DNA from: an uncultured Bacillota bacterium
GTDB lineage: Bacteria > Bacillota > Clostridia > Peptostreptococcales > Anaerovoracaceae
Assembly: GCA_958448635.1 (NCBI GenBank)
Contig: CAUDEQ010000001.1
Location: 1 to 64,000 of the forward strand
Reading direction: 5' to 3'
Length of the DNA: 64,000 nucleotides
Shown: positions 28,409-36,771 of the stretch, piece by piece
Numbering within the stretch: position 1 is the stretch's first letter
Layout of the letters: every line of letters starts with the position of its first letter
Notes under the pieces: model-generated
Told to the model about the DNA's origin: nothing
Seen by the model: only the letters and a program-made list of their open reading frames with translations
Databases searched by the model: none
Program-made: the position numbers and the translations under genes

Positions 28409-29329
28409 ATGGATAAAAACACTGAAAAAATACTGATGAAGCTTCCGGATGAAGTAAAGAGCAGACTTCTGCGGCTTCCTGAGCGTTTCATTTCAGATTT
28501 TGAGGAAATAAGGGTAAAGAGCAGATGCAGCACTATGGTCATAAGCTGCGGTAGAGAGATGAGTCTAAATGACGCAGAATATATGACTCCGGAGCTCCTG
28601 GAGGAGATACTCAACAGACTGCTCAACTATTCATATTACGCATATGAGGAGGAACTGTCCAAGGGATACATAACCATTGAGGGCGGCCACAGAGTCGGTG
28701 TATGCGGTAGGGTTGTGCTTAACAATGGCAGAGTTCATACCATAAAGGATATCTCATCGATGAACATAAGGCGTAGCCGCCAGATAATAGGCTCTGCAGG
28801 AAAGATCATGGGCTCCGTTGTCGACATGAACAGCCGCAGGATATTCAATACGCTAATCATCTCTCCTCCCAAGTGCGGCAAGACTACACTGCTGAGAGAT
28901 ATAGCCAGAAGCCTTAGCATCATGGGCTGGAGAGTGGGTATATGTGATGAACGATCTGAGATAGCAGGCTGCAGCAATGGAGATACAGGCTACGATCTGG
29001 GCTGCCGAACAGATATTCTTGACGGCTGTCCAAAGGCTCAGGGAATAATGATGCTGATAAGAGCCATGTCGCCTGATGTGATCATCACAGATGAAATCGG
29101 AAAGAAGGAGGATGTGGCTGCCATCGAAAGTGCCATGTATGCCGGAGTGAAGACAATCACCTCCATTCACGGCAACAGTTACGAAGAGGTCGTTTCTTCG
29201 ACAGTAGGGGAGCTGATTCTCAATCGTGTATTCGAAACGCTAATATTCCTGTCGTCGGAGCCTTCTACAGGTACAGTGAGAAAAGTCATGAAGCTGGCAG
29301 GTATGAAAAGAGGTGATGCAGATGCTTAA
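28409..29329 (+). CDS. spoIIIAA: Stage III sporulation protein AA (ATPase)
   Basis: A 306-residue mother-cell ATPase related to type II/IV secretion ATPases; it powers the channel linking mother cell and forespore. ISPPKCGKTTLLRD (about 150-163) is the Walker A loop, VIITDEIGKKED the Walker B region. ATG at 28409 gives the normal N-terminus; an upstream TTG at 28352 would place the start inside the likely promoter. The next gene begins 8 bp before its stop. Confidence 0.96.
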   Translation: MDKNTEKILMKLPDEVKSRLLRLPERFISDFEEIRVKSRCSTMVISCGREMSLNDAEYMTPELLEEILNRLLNYSYYAYEEELSKGYITIEGGHRVGVCGRVVLNNGRVHTIKDISSMNIRRSRQIIGSAGKIMGSVVDMNSRRIFNTLIISPPKCGKTTLLRDIARSLSIMGWRVGICDERSEIAGCSNGDTGYDLGCRTDILDGCPKAQGIMMLIRAMSPDVIITDEIGKKEDVAAIESAMYAGVKTITSIHGNSYEEVVSSTVGELILNRVFETLIFLSSEPSTGTVRKVMKLAGMKRGDADA

Positions 29330-29834
29330 GATGGCAGGATGCGTGATGGTTTTCGTCGGCTGCCTGTTTATGGGATATTTTAAAGCTCTTTCCTTCAGGG
29401 GACGATGCATAGAGCTGGAAAATATCCTTGAGATTCTGAAGCTGATGGAGCTGGAAATAACCTACAGAAAGGAGCCTCTGGCAAAGATGTTCAGGAAAGT
29501 CTCGGAATCGAGGAAATGCTGGTTTACCAATATCCTTGTGACATGCAGCGATATGATGGAAATCAAATATTCTCTCAGGGATTCGTGGACAACGGCTCTA
29601 AATGAATGGCAGGCAGGCTGTCCTCTGGAAAAGGAGGATGTGGATATATTGCGTGATATGGTGTCAGGTCTTGGGAGAAGTGATTCTCGCAGTCAGTCCA
29701 GAATATTTACGCCTGCGGCTTTAAGGCTTGAAGCTAATCTTAAAAAGGCAGCAGAGCGGGAAGAAAAGCTGGGGAGAATGTACAAGGCTCTGGGAACGGC
29801 TGCCGGTATCGTCATCGTTATCCTGATAATTTGA
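29322..29834 (+). CDS. spoIIIAB: Stage III sporulation protein AB
   Basis: A 170-residue membrane protein, related to GspF-type platform proteins, with an N-terminal helix (about 2-20) and a C-terminal helix (about 150-169) around a soluble helical part (LELEITYRKEPLAKMF, REEKLGRMYKALG). AAAAGAGG (29306-29313) favours the ATG at 29322 over GTG/ATG codons just upstream. Confidence 0.93.
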   Translation: MLKMAGCVMVFVGCLFMGYFKALSFRGRCIELENILEILKLMELEITYRKEPLAKMFRKVSESRKCWFTNILVTCSDMMEIKYSLRDSWTTALNEWQAGCPLEKEDVDILRDMVSGLGRSDSRSQSRIFTPAALRLEANLKKAAEREEKLGRMYKALGTAAGIVIVILII

Positions 29835-29847
29835 AGAGGTGTTTCAT

Positions 29848-30042
29848 ATGGAAATAGATATAATATTCAAGATTGCTGCCATAGGTATCGCTACGGCTGT
29901 TCTCAACCAGGTGCTTATAAAGGCGGGGCGTGATGAACAGGCGATGCTCACAACTCTTGCAGGGGTAATAATCGTACTCATGCTTGTTATACAGATGGTG
30001 ACAGAGTTTTTTGATGCAGTAAGAACTTTTGTGGAGTTCTAG
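29848..30042 (+). CDS. spoIIIAC: Stage III sporulation protein AC
   Basis: A 64-residue protein with two membrane helices (about 5-23 and 38-58) joined by LIKAGRDEQA, typical of SpoIIIAC. GAAGAGG lies 8 bp before the ATG. It is one of the small membrane subunits of the SpoIIIA-SpoIIQ channel and shares sequence character with SpoIIIAD next to it. Confidence 0.93.
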   Translation: MEIDIIFKIAAIGIATAVLNQVLIKAGRDEQAMLTTLAGVIIVLMLVIQMVTEFFDAVRTFVEF

Positions 30043-30052
30043 AGGTTTCACG

Positions 30053-30439
30053 GTGGAAATACTTAAAATAGCCGCTATTGCCATAACAGGCGTACTGCTG
30101 GCGGCGCTCATAAAGAACACCAGCAGGGAGATATCCCTCTATGTCATCTTTGCCACGGCGATATTGATAGTTCTTGCAATCATCGACAGGCTGGCAGGTA
30201 TATTCATCTTTTTAGAGGATATCTACGATAACGTTACCTATGGGAGAGAGTTCTTTCCTGTGATAATAAAGGTCCTGGCAGTGGCATACATAACCGACTT
30301 TACCGCTCAGCTCTGCAAGGATGCCGGAGAGAACTCCGTGGGATCGAAGGTGGAGCTGGCAGGAAAAATAACTATATTTTATATTGCCATGCCCATCCTT
30401 ACGTCCATACTTGGGCTGATAAAGCAGCTTCTGGGTTGA
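30053..30439 (+). CDS. spoIIIAD: Stage III sporulation protein AD
   Basis: A 128-residue protein with four hydrophobic segments. AGAGG (30041-30045) sits 7 bp before GTG at 30053, giving the expected start VEILKIAAIAITG; upstream codons in frame lack an SD. The family motif AYITDFTAQLCKDAGE is present. It starts 10 bp after spoIIIAC. Confidence 0.93.
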   Translation: MEILKIAAIAITGVLLAALIKNTSREISLYVIFATAILIVLAIIDRLAGIFIFLEDIYDNVTYGREFFPVIIKVLAVAYITDFTAQLCKDAGENSVGSKVELAGKITIFYIAMPILTSILGLIKQLLG

Positions 30440-30459
30440 ATGATGAACGGGGAGATAAT

Positions 30460-31554
30460 ATGGATCATCAACAGATAATAGACGAACAGCTGGGATCGAT
30501 GGACATGACAGAGCTGGAAAGAATGGTGGAGGACACCCCATATGCATCTGAAATATTTGACGATTTGTCAGTAGAGGGTATAATACATGAGCTTATGAAC
30601 GGGCAGCCGCTCTTCGATTCGGAAAACATACTCGACAACCTTCTGGACCTGTTTCTTCTTGAAATAAGAAGCGCAGTGGTGCTTGGGTGTCAGATTCTCA
30701 TAGTATGCATCTTCACAGGTCTTCTGTCCAACATGTCCAATTCTTTCGGTAACAAGACAGTATCATCTCTCGGCACGATTATATGCAGCTTTATAATAAT
30801 TGCACTTTGCACGGGAAGCTTCTATCAGACGTATGAAACATGCAGCATGACGATGGAAACCATGACATCTTCCATGGGTATACTTCTTCCCATCATGATA
30901 CCGCTTCTAATATCCATGGGCGGCTTTTCATCCGGAAGCATAATGAACCCTGTGATACTCGGAGCTGTAACGGGATTCAACTTCATAATGCAGCACATAG
31001 TGCTGCCGCTGATTTTCTTATCGGTGATATTCCTTCTGATAAACAGTATAACAGAACGTGATTATATTCGTAAGCTTTCCGTGTTCCTCAGGAGACTGGG
31101 GCTTTTTATCACAGGACTTACAATCACGATATTTTCGGGAATAACAGCCATTCAGGGGATAGTGACCAAATCAGCCGACGGCATTCTGATGAACACCGCC
31201 AGATTTTCAATAGATAATTTCGTTCCCATAATCGGAGGCTTTGCTGCAGATTCTCTTGATATGGTTATAAGCTGCATAGGGCTGATAAAAAATGCCGTAG
31301 GGATAGTGGGAATCGTTCTGATAATATCGCTGCTGATACTTCCGGTAATAAAGCTTCTTGCCATTGCAGCCGTATATAAGATAACAGCAATTGCGGCAGA
31401 GCCCGTGGCCAGTAAAAATATATCCGACAGTCTCAATGAAATAGGTACGGCGGCAGTTACCATGACAGTGGTTCTCGGTGCGGGAGCTTTCATGTTCCTG
31501 ATTTTCATAACCATAATCATGGGTATGGGAGGAGGAAGCATGTGGACATCGTAA
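30460..31554 (+). CDS. spoIIIAE: Stage III sporulation protein AE
   Basis: A 364-residue multipass membrane protein with an N-terminal hydrophilic part of about 60 residues and roughly eight helices. CGGGGAG supports the ATG at 30460. Unlike B. subtilis SpoIIIAE I see no N-terminal signal segment before the first helix, only an acidic stretch. The C-terminus overlaps spoIIIAF by 13 bp. Confidence 0.93.
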   Translation: MDHQQIIDEQLGSMDMTELERMVEDTPYASEIFDDLSVEGIIHELMNGQPLFDSENILDNLLDLFLLEIRSAVVLGCQILIVCIFTGLLSNMSNSFGNKTVSSLGTIICSFIIIALCTGSFYQTYETCSMTMETMTSSMGILLPIMIPLLISMGGFSSGSIMNPVILGAVTGFNFIMQHIVLPLIFLSVIFLLINSITERDYIRKLSVFLRRLGLFITGLTITIFSGITAIQGIVTKSADGILMNTARFSIDNFVPIIGGFAADSLDMVISCIGLIKNAVGIVGIVLIISLLILPVIKLLAIAAVYKITAIAAEPVASKNISDSLNEIGTAAVTMTVVLGAGAFMFLIFITIIMGMGGGSMWTS

Positions 31555-31715
31555 AGGATTGGATATGCAATATGTTTATAATGATACTTTCACTTTCGTT
31601 CATGGAAATGCTGTTGCCGGACACATCAATATCGAAATATATCAAATTCATCTTTTCTCTTGTGATTATGGCTGCCGTCATATATCCGCTGGCAGGGTTT
31701 ATTGTGGAATATTAA
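31542..31715 (+). CDS. spoIIIAF: Stage III sporulation protein AF, very short form
   Basis: A 57-residue protein in the SpoIIIAF position, read from GTG at 31542 with GGAGG about 7 bp upstream. It has two membrane helices (about 8-24 and 34-54) with KDWICNMFIMILSLS at the start, like SpoIIIAF N-termini. SpoIIIAF in B. subtilis is about 206 residues and carries a soluble ring-building domain after the helices; here TAA (31713-31715) follows the second helix and only 37 bp remain before spoIIIAG, so the domain is absent rather than frameshifted. The gene overlaps spoIIIAE. Confidence 0.8.
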   Translation: MDIVKDWICNMFIMILSLSFMEMLLPDTSISKYIKFIFSLVIMAAVIYPLAGFIVEY

Positions 31716-31752
31716 TGGATTAATACTATATAAATATACAGGAGGGTTTAAA

Positions 31753-32163
31753 TTGCTGAGTAAACTGTTAAACGATCCGGCGTTCAGGGAAAAAGGGCTG
31801 AAGATCATAGCTGTACTCATAATCCTTGCCGTCGTGCTTCTTTCCTTCGATGTTTTGACACAGACGAAGGACGGAAGAAGGCAGATAGTTGACGATGACG
31901 GAGGAACGGAGGCGGAGCTGTGTGCGATACTTTCCGATATAGAGGGTGTGGGCGAGGTGGACGTCATGCTTCAGTACGATGATTCGGAAAAGATAACGGG
32001 AGCTATAGTGACAGCAGAGGGAGCAGGCGATCCCGTTGTGAGGAACAATGTTGTCAAGGCAGTCATGGCATTGTTCGATATATCTGCATCAGGTGTGGAG
32101 GTGTTCGAAAAAAGCTCGGCAGGATCAGTTAAGGAGGATAGAGTCAATGAAAATCAAAGGTAA
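31753..32163 (+). CDS. spoIIIAG: Stage III sporulation protein AG
   Basis: A 136-residue protein with one N-terminal membrane helix (about 15-34) and an outer domain. AGGAGGG (31740-31746) stands 6 bp before TTG at 31753. SpoIIIAG forms the large ring of the feeding-tube channel. Here the soluble part (VGEVDVMLQYDD.., VVRNNVVKAVMALFDI) keeps the ring-building region but the protein is much shorter than B. subtilis SpoIIIAG (about 229). Confidence 0.9.
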   Translation: MLSKLLNDPAFREKGLKIIAVLIILAVVLLSFDVLTQTKDGRRQIVDDDGGTEAELCAILSDIEGVGEVDVMLQYDDSEKITGAIVTAEGAGDPVVRNNVVKAVMALFDISASGVEVFEKSSAGSVKEDRVNENQR

Positions 32164-32692
32164 AGATCATTCGTTCATAAGACAGAACAGAAAGAAGATA
32201 ACTGCGACGGCTGCGCTGGTGCTATGCTTAGGCATATATGCAGTTACAGGCAGCCTGATGACGGAGGAGACGGGAAGCGATGATATACCCCTGCACGACG
32301 GTGATGTGCTGGTGACATCCGATGATATCAGCGATATGGAAAACACGGATACATACATGCAGGAGCTGAGGGCAACGCTGGACATGGACAGAAATGAGAT
32401 AATATCCATGCTTGAAGATGCAGAGGCATCCGCACCTACGGCTGAGGAAAAGAAGAATGCATCGCGTGAGAAAATGAAGCTTCTGGAATACATGGAACAG
32501 GAAAAAACGGTGGAAGCATTGATAAAGAACAAGAACCTTCCCGATACCTTTGTGGTGATAACGGACAACGGTGTGAACGTTACCGTAAATACAGAAAAGC
32601 TGGATCAGCCCACTGTAACTAAAATCTGTGAAATAATAATGAGACAGACGGACAGGAAGGCAAGTGAAATTGTGGTGCAGGATGCGTCATGA
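32147..32692 (+). CDS. spoIIIAH: Stage III sporulation protein AH
   Basis: A 181-residue protein: basic N-terminus, one membrane helix (about 17-36) and an outer YscJ/FliF-like domain that pairs with forespore SpoIIQ. AAGGAGG (32131-32137) is 9 bp before ATG 32147, which overlaps spoIIIAG by 17 bp. A long glutamate-rich helix (about 60-115) precedes the conserved domain (VEALIKNKNLPDTFVVITD). Confidence 0.93.
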   Translation: MKIKGKDHSFIRQNRKKITATAALVLCLGIYAVTGSLMTEETGSDDIPLHDGDVLVTSDDISDMENTDTYMQELRATLDMDRNEIISMLEDAEASAPTAEEKKNASREKMKLLEYMEQEKTVEALIKNKNLPDTFVVITDNGVNVTVNTEKLDQPTVTKICEIIMRQTDRKASEIVVQDAS

Positions 32693-32696
32693 CAGA

Positions 32697-32725
32697 TTGT
32701 AATTTTATCTTGAATTTGTTATAAT
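32697..32725 (+). promoter_or_regulatory. Sigma-A promoter upstream of the asp23-like gene
   Basis: TTGTAA (32697-32702) and TATAAT (32720-32725) are spaced 17 bp. The promoter lies just after the spoIIIAH stop, giving the housekeeping genes that follow their own vegetative start separate from the sporulation operon. Confidence 0.75.
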
Positions 32726-32746
32726 AAATCCCAAAGGCAATACTTA

Positions 32747-33145
32747 ATGATTCAGGGAATTAATATGGTATACAATGACGATATAATAAAGGTTTCCGAT
32801 GAGGTCGTCGCTGTGTGTGCAGTCAATTCCACATTGAAAACAGAAGGAGTTGCAAGTCTCGCCGGAGGCTTTTCCAACGCTCTCTCAAGGAATTTTCTGG
32901 GCAAGGAGCTGATGTCCAAGGGAATAAAGGTCAGCCAGTCTGATGAAGGCGTTGAAATAGATGTACATATCATCGTAAAATACCGCGTGAAGATACCTGC
33001 AGTGGCATGGGATATCCAGGAAAATGTCAAGAAGGAAATACAGTCCATGACGGGTCTTGCGGTAAAAGCAGTAAATATACACGTACAAGGTGTTGAAATA
33101 CCATCGGAAGGAAGCAATACAGATGACCAGAAACAAAGCACGTGA
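32747..33145 (+). CDS. Asp23/Gls24-family protein (YqhY-like)
   Basis: About 132 residues (126 if ATG 32765 is used; both starts have a plausible SD). The family fold is recognised from VSDEVVAVCAVNSTLKTEGVASLAGG and the C-terminal QENVKKEIQSMTGLAVKAVNIHVQGV. These are envelope-stress and lipid-associated proteins; YqhY influences acetyl-CoA carboxylase in B. subtilis, where it sits between accBC and nusB. Here nusB follows but acc genes are absent. Confidence 0.88.
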   Translation: MIQGINMVYNDDIIKVSDEVVAVCAVNSTLKTEGVASLAGGFSNALSRNFLGKELMSKGIKVSQSDEGVEIDVHIIVKYRVKIPAVAWDIQENVKKEIQSMTGLAVKAVNIHVQGVEIPSEGSNTDDQKQST

Positions 33146-33524
33146 GATTCTCATGCAGATAATGTATGAAATGGATATGTCCAAGACAATGGATCGCAAT
33201 ACAGCAGAGGCTCTGACGGAAAAAAAGCTGTCGGGCAATCATATGGAGAGAGGCAGGCGTCTCATATTGAGCATTATCAACGATCTTCCTGCCATAGATG
33301 ATGAAATAAACAGACACAGCAGATCATGGAAGACCAGCAGGATGCCAAAGGTGGATCTGGCCATAATGAGGCTGGCTTCAGGAGAGCTCAAGTACAATGA
33401 AGATGTTCCGCAGGCTGTAGTGATAAACGAAGCCATAAACATGGCGAAAAAATACGGTACAGAAAGATCAGCTAGATTTGTCCACGGCGTCTTGGGCGCC
33501 ATAGCCAATGACAATGAGCAGTAG
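33123..33524 (+). CDS. nusB: Transcription antitermination factor NusB
   Basis: A 133-residue all-helical RNA-binding protein that acts with NusE on boxA of rRNA operons. The N-terminus TRNKAREILMQIMYEMDMS and the signature KVDLAIMRLASGELKYN..PQAVVINEAINMAKKY are clear. Start ATG at 33123 follows GGAAGG and overlaps the previous gene by 23 bp. Confidence 0.94.
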   Translation: MTRNKAREILMQIMYEMDMSKTMDRNTAEALTEKKLSGNHMERGRRLILSIINDLPAIDDEINRHSRSWKTSRMPKVDLAIMRLASGELKYNEDVPQAVVINEAINMAKKYGTERSARFVHGVLGAIANDNEQ

Positions 33525-34473
33525 ATATATTCTGGGTATAGATACCAGCAATTACAAGACATCCTTAGCTGTAGTGGACGACAGCATGGCAATATTATGC
33601 GACATCAGAAGATTTCTGAAGGTAAAACAGGGCGAAAAAGGATTGAGACAATCCGACGCCCTTTTTCAGCATGTGAGAAATCTTCCGGAGATGATGAAGG
33701 AAATGAGACAGCAGTTCAACGGTGAATTTTTAGGCGTTGCATACTCATCAAGGCCAAGACCTGTCGAAGGCTCGTATATGCCTGTATTTCTGGCAGGAAA
33801 AACCATCGCCGAATCACTGGGAGCGGCAATGAACATACCTGTAATGGAGTTTTCACATCAGGAGGGACATATAGAGGCTGTAAAATATTTTTCGGATTTC
33901 AGAGATGAAAAGAGCCTGATGGTATGTCACTTTTCAGGAGGAACCACAGAGCTTCTTCGTGTTGACGACAATACAGGAGGCTATGACATAAGTATAATCG
34001 GAGGAACTAAAGACATTTCCTTCGGACAAGTTCTGGACAGAGCAGGCGTAACTCTGAGAATGGAATTTCCCGCAGGCCGGGAGCTTGATGATATGGCTGT
34101 AAGTGCGAAGACATCATCCGGCAGGCTGACAACGATAAAGGTTAAGGATGCGTTTCTAAACCTTTCGGGCATCGATACTCAAATCAACAGAACATTGAAA
34201 GACGCTGAAGCTGAAGATATCAGCATGATAATCCGTGAGCTTTTTGAAAAGCTGTCTTCAGCAATGGCTGAAATGATAATACAGGGTGCATCCGCTTCAG
34301 GAATCACAAAGGTGATAATGGCGGGAGGAGTTTCCTCCAGCCGCTTCATAAGGAAGTATCTGGATGGTAAGCTCAAGGATACCGGCATAACGGCGGTGTT
34401 CAACGATAACGGGCTGGCACAGGATAACGCTGTTGGCACAGCCCTGCTGGGAGGACGAAAGATATGGCGCTGA
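33508..34473 (+). CDS. TsaD/Kae1-family paralogue
   Basis: A 321-residue ASKHA-fold protein resembling TsaD, the catalytic subunit for tRNA t6A. It keeps the metal-type HQEGH (near residue 112) and DNGLAQDNAVG near the C-terminus, but the SGGHT loop is SGGTTELL and overall similarity is modest. Clostridia often have such a paralogue between nusB and xseA in addition to true TsaD, so its job is unknown. The start overlaps nusB by 17 bp (a second ATG at 33514 is also possible), and its end overlaps xseA by 10 bp. It sits where folD lies in B. subtilis. Confidence 0.75.
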   Translation: MTMSSRYILGIDTSNYKTSLAVVDDSMAILCDIRRFLKVKQGEKGLRQSDALFQHVRNLPEMMKEMRQQFNGEFLGVAYSSRPRPVEGSYMPVFLAGKTIAESLGAAMNIPVMEFSHQEGHIEAVKYFSDFRDEKSLMVCHFSGGTTELLRVDDNTGGYDISIIGGTKDISFGQVLDRAGVTLRMEFPAGRELDDMAVSAKTSSGRLTTIKVKDAFLNLSGIDTQINRTLKDAEAEDISMIIRELFEKLSSAMAEMIIQGASASGITKVIMAGGVSSSRFIRKYLDGKLKDTGITAVFNDNGLAQDNAVGTALLGGRKIWR

Positions 34474-35675
34474 AGCCTGTAAAAGTATCACAACTTAACA
34501 GCTATATCAAACGATTGCTGCAGACAGATCCCATACTGGGAAATGTCTCAGTCATCGGTGAAATTTCAAATCTCAAATTTCACGGCTCAGGCCACGTCTA
34601 TTTCTCTCTTAAGGATGAAACCGGTAAAGTCAGCTGTTTTCTTCCTGCGGGCAATGTGGGAAAGATAAACTTTGAGCTTGAGGAGGGGATGGAGGTCACG
34701 GCTCACGGCTACATATACCTCTATGAACGAGGCGGAAGCTATTCCATAAATATCAGAGACATGGAAGCATCCGGCAAGGGAGATCTGGCGGCAGCCTTTG
34801 AAAAGCTGAAATCAAAGCTTCAGGCAGAGGGCCTTTTTTCACAGGAGCATAAGAAGCCTCTGCCTCAGTTTCCATATAAGGTGGCGGTTGTCACATCGCC
34901 TACAGGTGCGGCGGTTAGAGATATACTTAAGATAATAAAGCAGAAAAACAATATCGTGGATATCCTAGTATATCCTGTTCTGGTACAAGGTCCGGATGCA
35001 GCCGCCGACATAGCTGCGGCGCTGAAGGATATCAATGAAAAACACTGCGATGTTGACGTTATCATCGCAGGTCGTGGAGGCGGATCGGCAGAGGAGCTGT
35101 GGGCTTTCAACGAAGAAATCGTTGCAAGGAGCATTTTCGCATCAGAAATACCCATCATATCAGCGGTTGGTCATGAAACTGATTTTACCATCGCCGATTT
35201 TGTTGCCGATCTAAGGGCTGAGACACCTACTGCAGCTGCGGAAAAAGCAGTTCCCGATACGGCTATGCTCATGGAATATGTTGAATCCGTAATGGTTGAA
35301 GCTCGAAGGAATCTTCGCATGGTGGTAAAGGACAGGGAGAAGAAGCTTCAGCTCCTTGATCCCAAGGTATTCCGGAGGGATATACAGGGAAGAATAGCCA
35401 TGGAGCATATGCGCATAGACTCACTGATGGAAGATATGACTGAAAATATCCGCAAGCTCGTAAGAGAAAAACAGCACAGGCTTGAGCTGGCAGGTGAAAC
35501 ACTGAAAACCTCGGACCCAAAGGCTATACTGAAAAAAGGATATTCCGTAGTCACTGATGAGGACGGGAATATCTTGAGAGACGTTACGAGGCTCGCAGAC
35601 AATCAGATAATCAACATAGAGGCTGCCATAGGCCATGCAAAAGCACGTATTGTAGATCAGAGAAAGGAATCGTGA
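34464..35675 (+). CDS. xseA: Exodeoxyribonuclease VII large subunit
   Basis: A 403-residue nuclease subunit that degrades single-stranded DNA with XseB. The N-terminal OB fold carries [25 protein letters not shown], the catalytic domain [13 protein letters not shown] and [16 protein letters not shown], then [22 protein letters not shown]-like sequence (here [10 protein letters not shown]) and a long coiled coil. Overlap with the gene before and a 1-bp gap to xseB show tight coupling. Confidence 0.96.
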   Translation: [403 protein letters not shown]

Positions 35676-35676
35676 T

Positions 35677-35862
35677 ATGGAGGAAAAGAAAAACTTTGAA
35701 GAGCTGCTGAAGAAACTTGAAGATGCGTCCTCACGGCTTAAATCAGAAGACATCTCCATTGAGGATGCCATCAAAAGCTATGAAGAGGGAATAAAGTATT
35801 ACAAAGAATGCAGTGAGATCCTGAAAAAAGCGGATCAGAAAATAGAGATGCTTACGAAATAA
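35677..35862 (+). CDS. xseB: Exodeoxyribonuclease VII small subunit
   Basis: A 61-residue helical protein (NFEELLKKLEDASSRLKSED, then SIEDAIKSYEEGIKYYKEC), which binds several copies per XseA. Length is normal. It starts 1 bp after the xseA stop and ends 11 bp before ispA. Confidence 0.95.
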   Translation: MEEKKNFEELLKKLEDASSRLKSEDISIEDAIKSYEEGIKYYKECSEILKKADQKIEMLTK

Positions 35863-35873
35863 GGAGGTGCAGT

Positions 35874-36770
35874 ATGAAGGAATACAGCTTTGAAGATTAC
35901 AAGGAACTTGTCGAAGAACATCTTATGGATTTCATTCCTGAAGTCGACCACAAGAGCATAACGCTCTATGAGTCGATGAAATACAGCCTGACTGCAGGCG
36001 GCAAGAGGATAAGGCCTGTACTGCTGCTGGCAGCCTGCGACTTTTGCGGAGGCAACGTAGAGGAAGCGCTTCCATATGCCTGCGCCATAGAATATATACA
36101 CACGTATTCTCTGATACATGATGATCTTCCGTGCATGGACGATGACGATCTGAGACGTGGGATTCCGACAAATCACAAGGTTTATGGAGAAGCCATGGCC
36201 GTTCTGGCCGGTGACGGACTTCAGTCTGCTGCCTTCGAGGCCATGAACAGGGATATGATTCTGTATTTCGACAATGCGGACGCACTGAAGAAGCGAATTA
36301 AGGCATCCTATGAAATAAGCCGCGGCTCCGGCTGCAGAGGTATAGTGGCAGGGCAGGTGGCAGACATGGAAGCCATGGACAAGTCTTCCTCCAAAGAAAT
36401 GCTTGATTATATACATCTTTCAAAGACGGCCGCCCTCATCGTGGCTGCTGTACGTGCAGGCGCTTATCTGGGAAATCCCGATAGTGAGACTCTGGACAAT
36501 CTCACAATCTTTGCCGAAAGCCTAGGGCTGGCATTCCAGATTCGCGACGATATCCTTGATGTGGAGGGAAGCGAAGAGGAGATGGGTAAAAAGGCAGGTA
36601 TGGACTGCAAGAATAAGAAGGCGACATATCCTGCTCTTCACGGAATAGATGAGTCAAGAAGACGTCTTCAGGAGCTTACAGACACTGCAACTGACGCTTT
36701 GAAGCAGTATTACGATAATGCGGAAGTATTCACAAAGCTGGCTAATCAACTGGCTGTAAGAGGTTATTAA
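35874..36770 (+). CDS. ispA: Farnesyl/geranyl diphosphate synthase
   Basis: A 298-residue trans-prenyltransferase that joins isopentenyl diphosphate to allylic diphosphates for undecaprenyl and quinone precursors. The first aspartate-rich motif is in HDDLPCMDDDDLRRG (about 82-96), with GGKRIRP upstream and the second in FQIRDDILDVEG (about 222-233). AAGGAGG precedes the ATG. dxs follows after 1 bp, so substrate supply and use are encoded together. Confidence 0.95.
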   Translation: MKEYSFEDYKELVEEHLMDFIPEVDHKSITLYESMKYSLTAGGKRIRPVLLLAACDFCGGNVEEALPYACAIEYIHTYSLIHDDLPCMDDDDLRRGIPTNHKVYGEAMAVLAGDGLQSAAFEAMNRDMILYFDNADALKKRIKASYEISRGSGCRGIVAGQVADMEAMDKSSSKEMLDYIHLSKTAALIVAAVRAGAYLGNPDSETLDNLTIFAESLGLAFQIRDDILDVEGSEEEMGKKAGMDCKNKKATYPALHGIDESRRRLQELTDTATDALKQYYDNAEVFTKLANQLAVRGY

Positions 36771-36771
36771 T

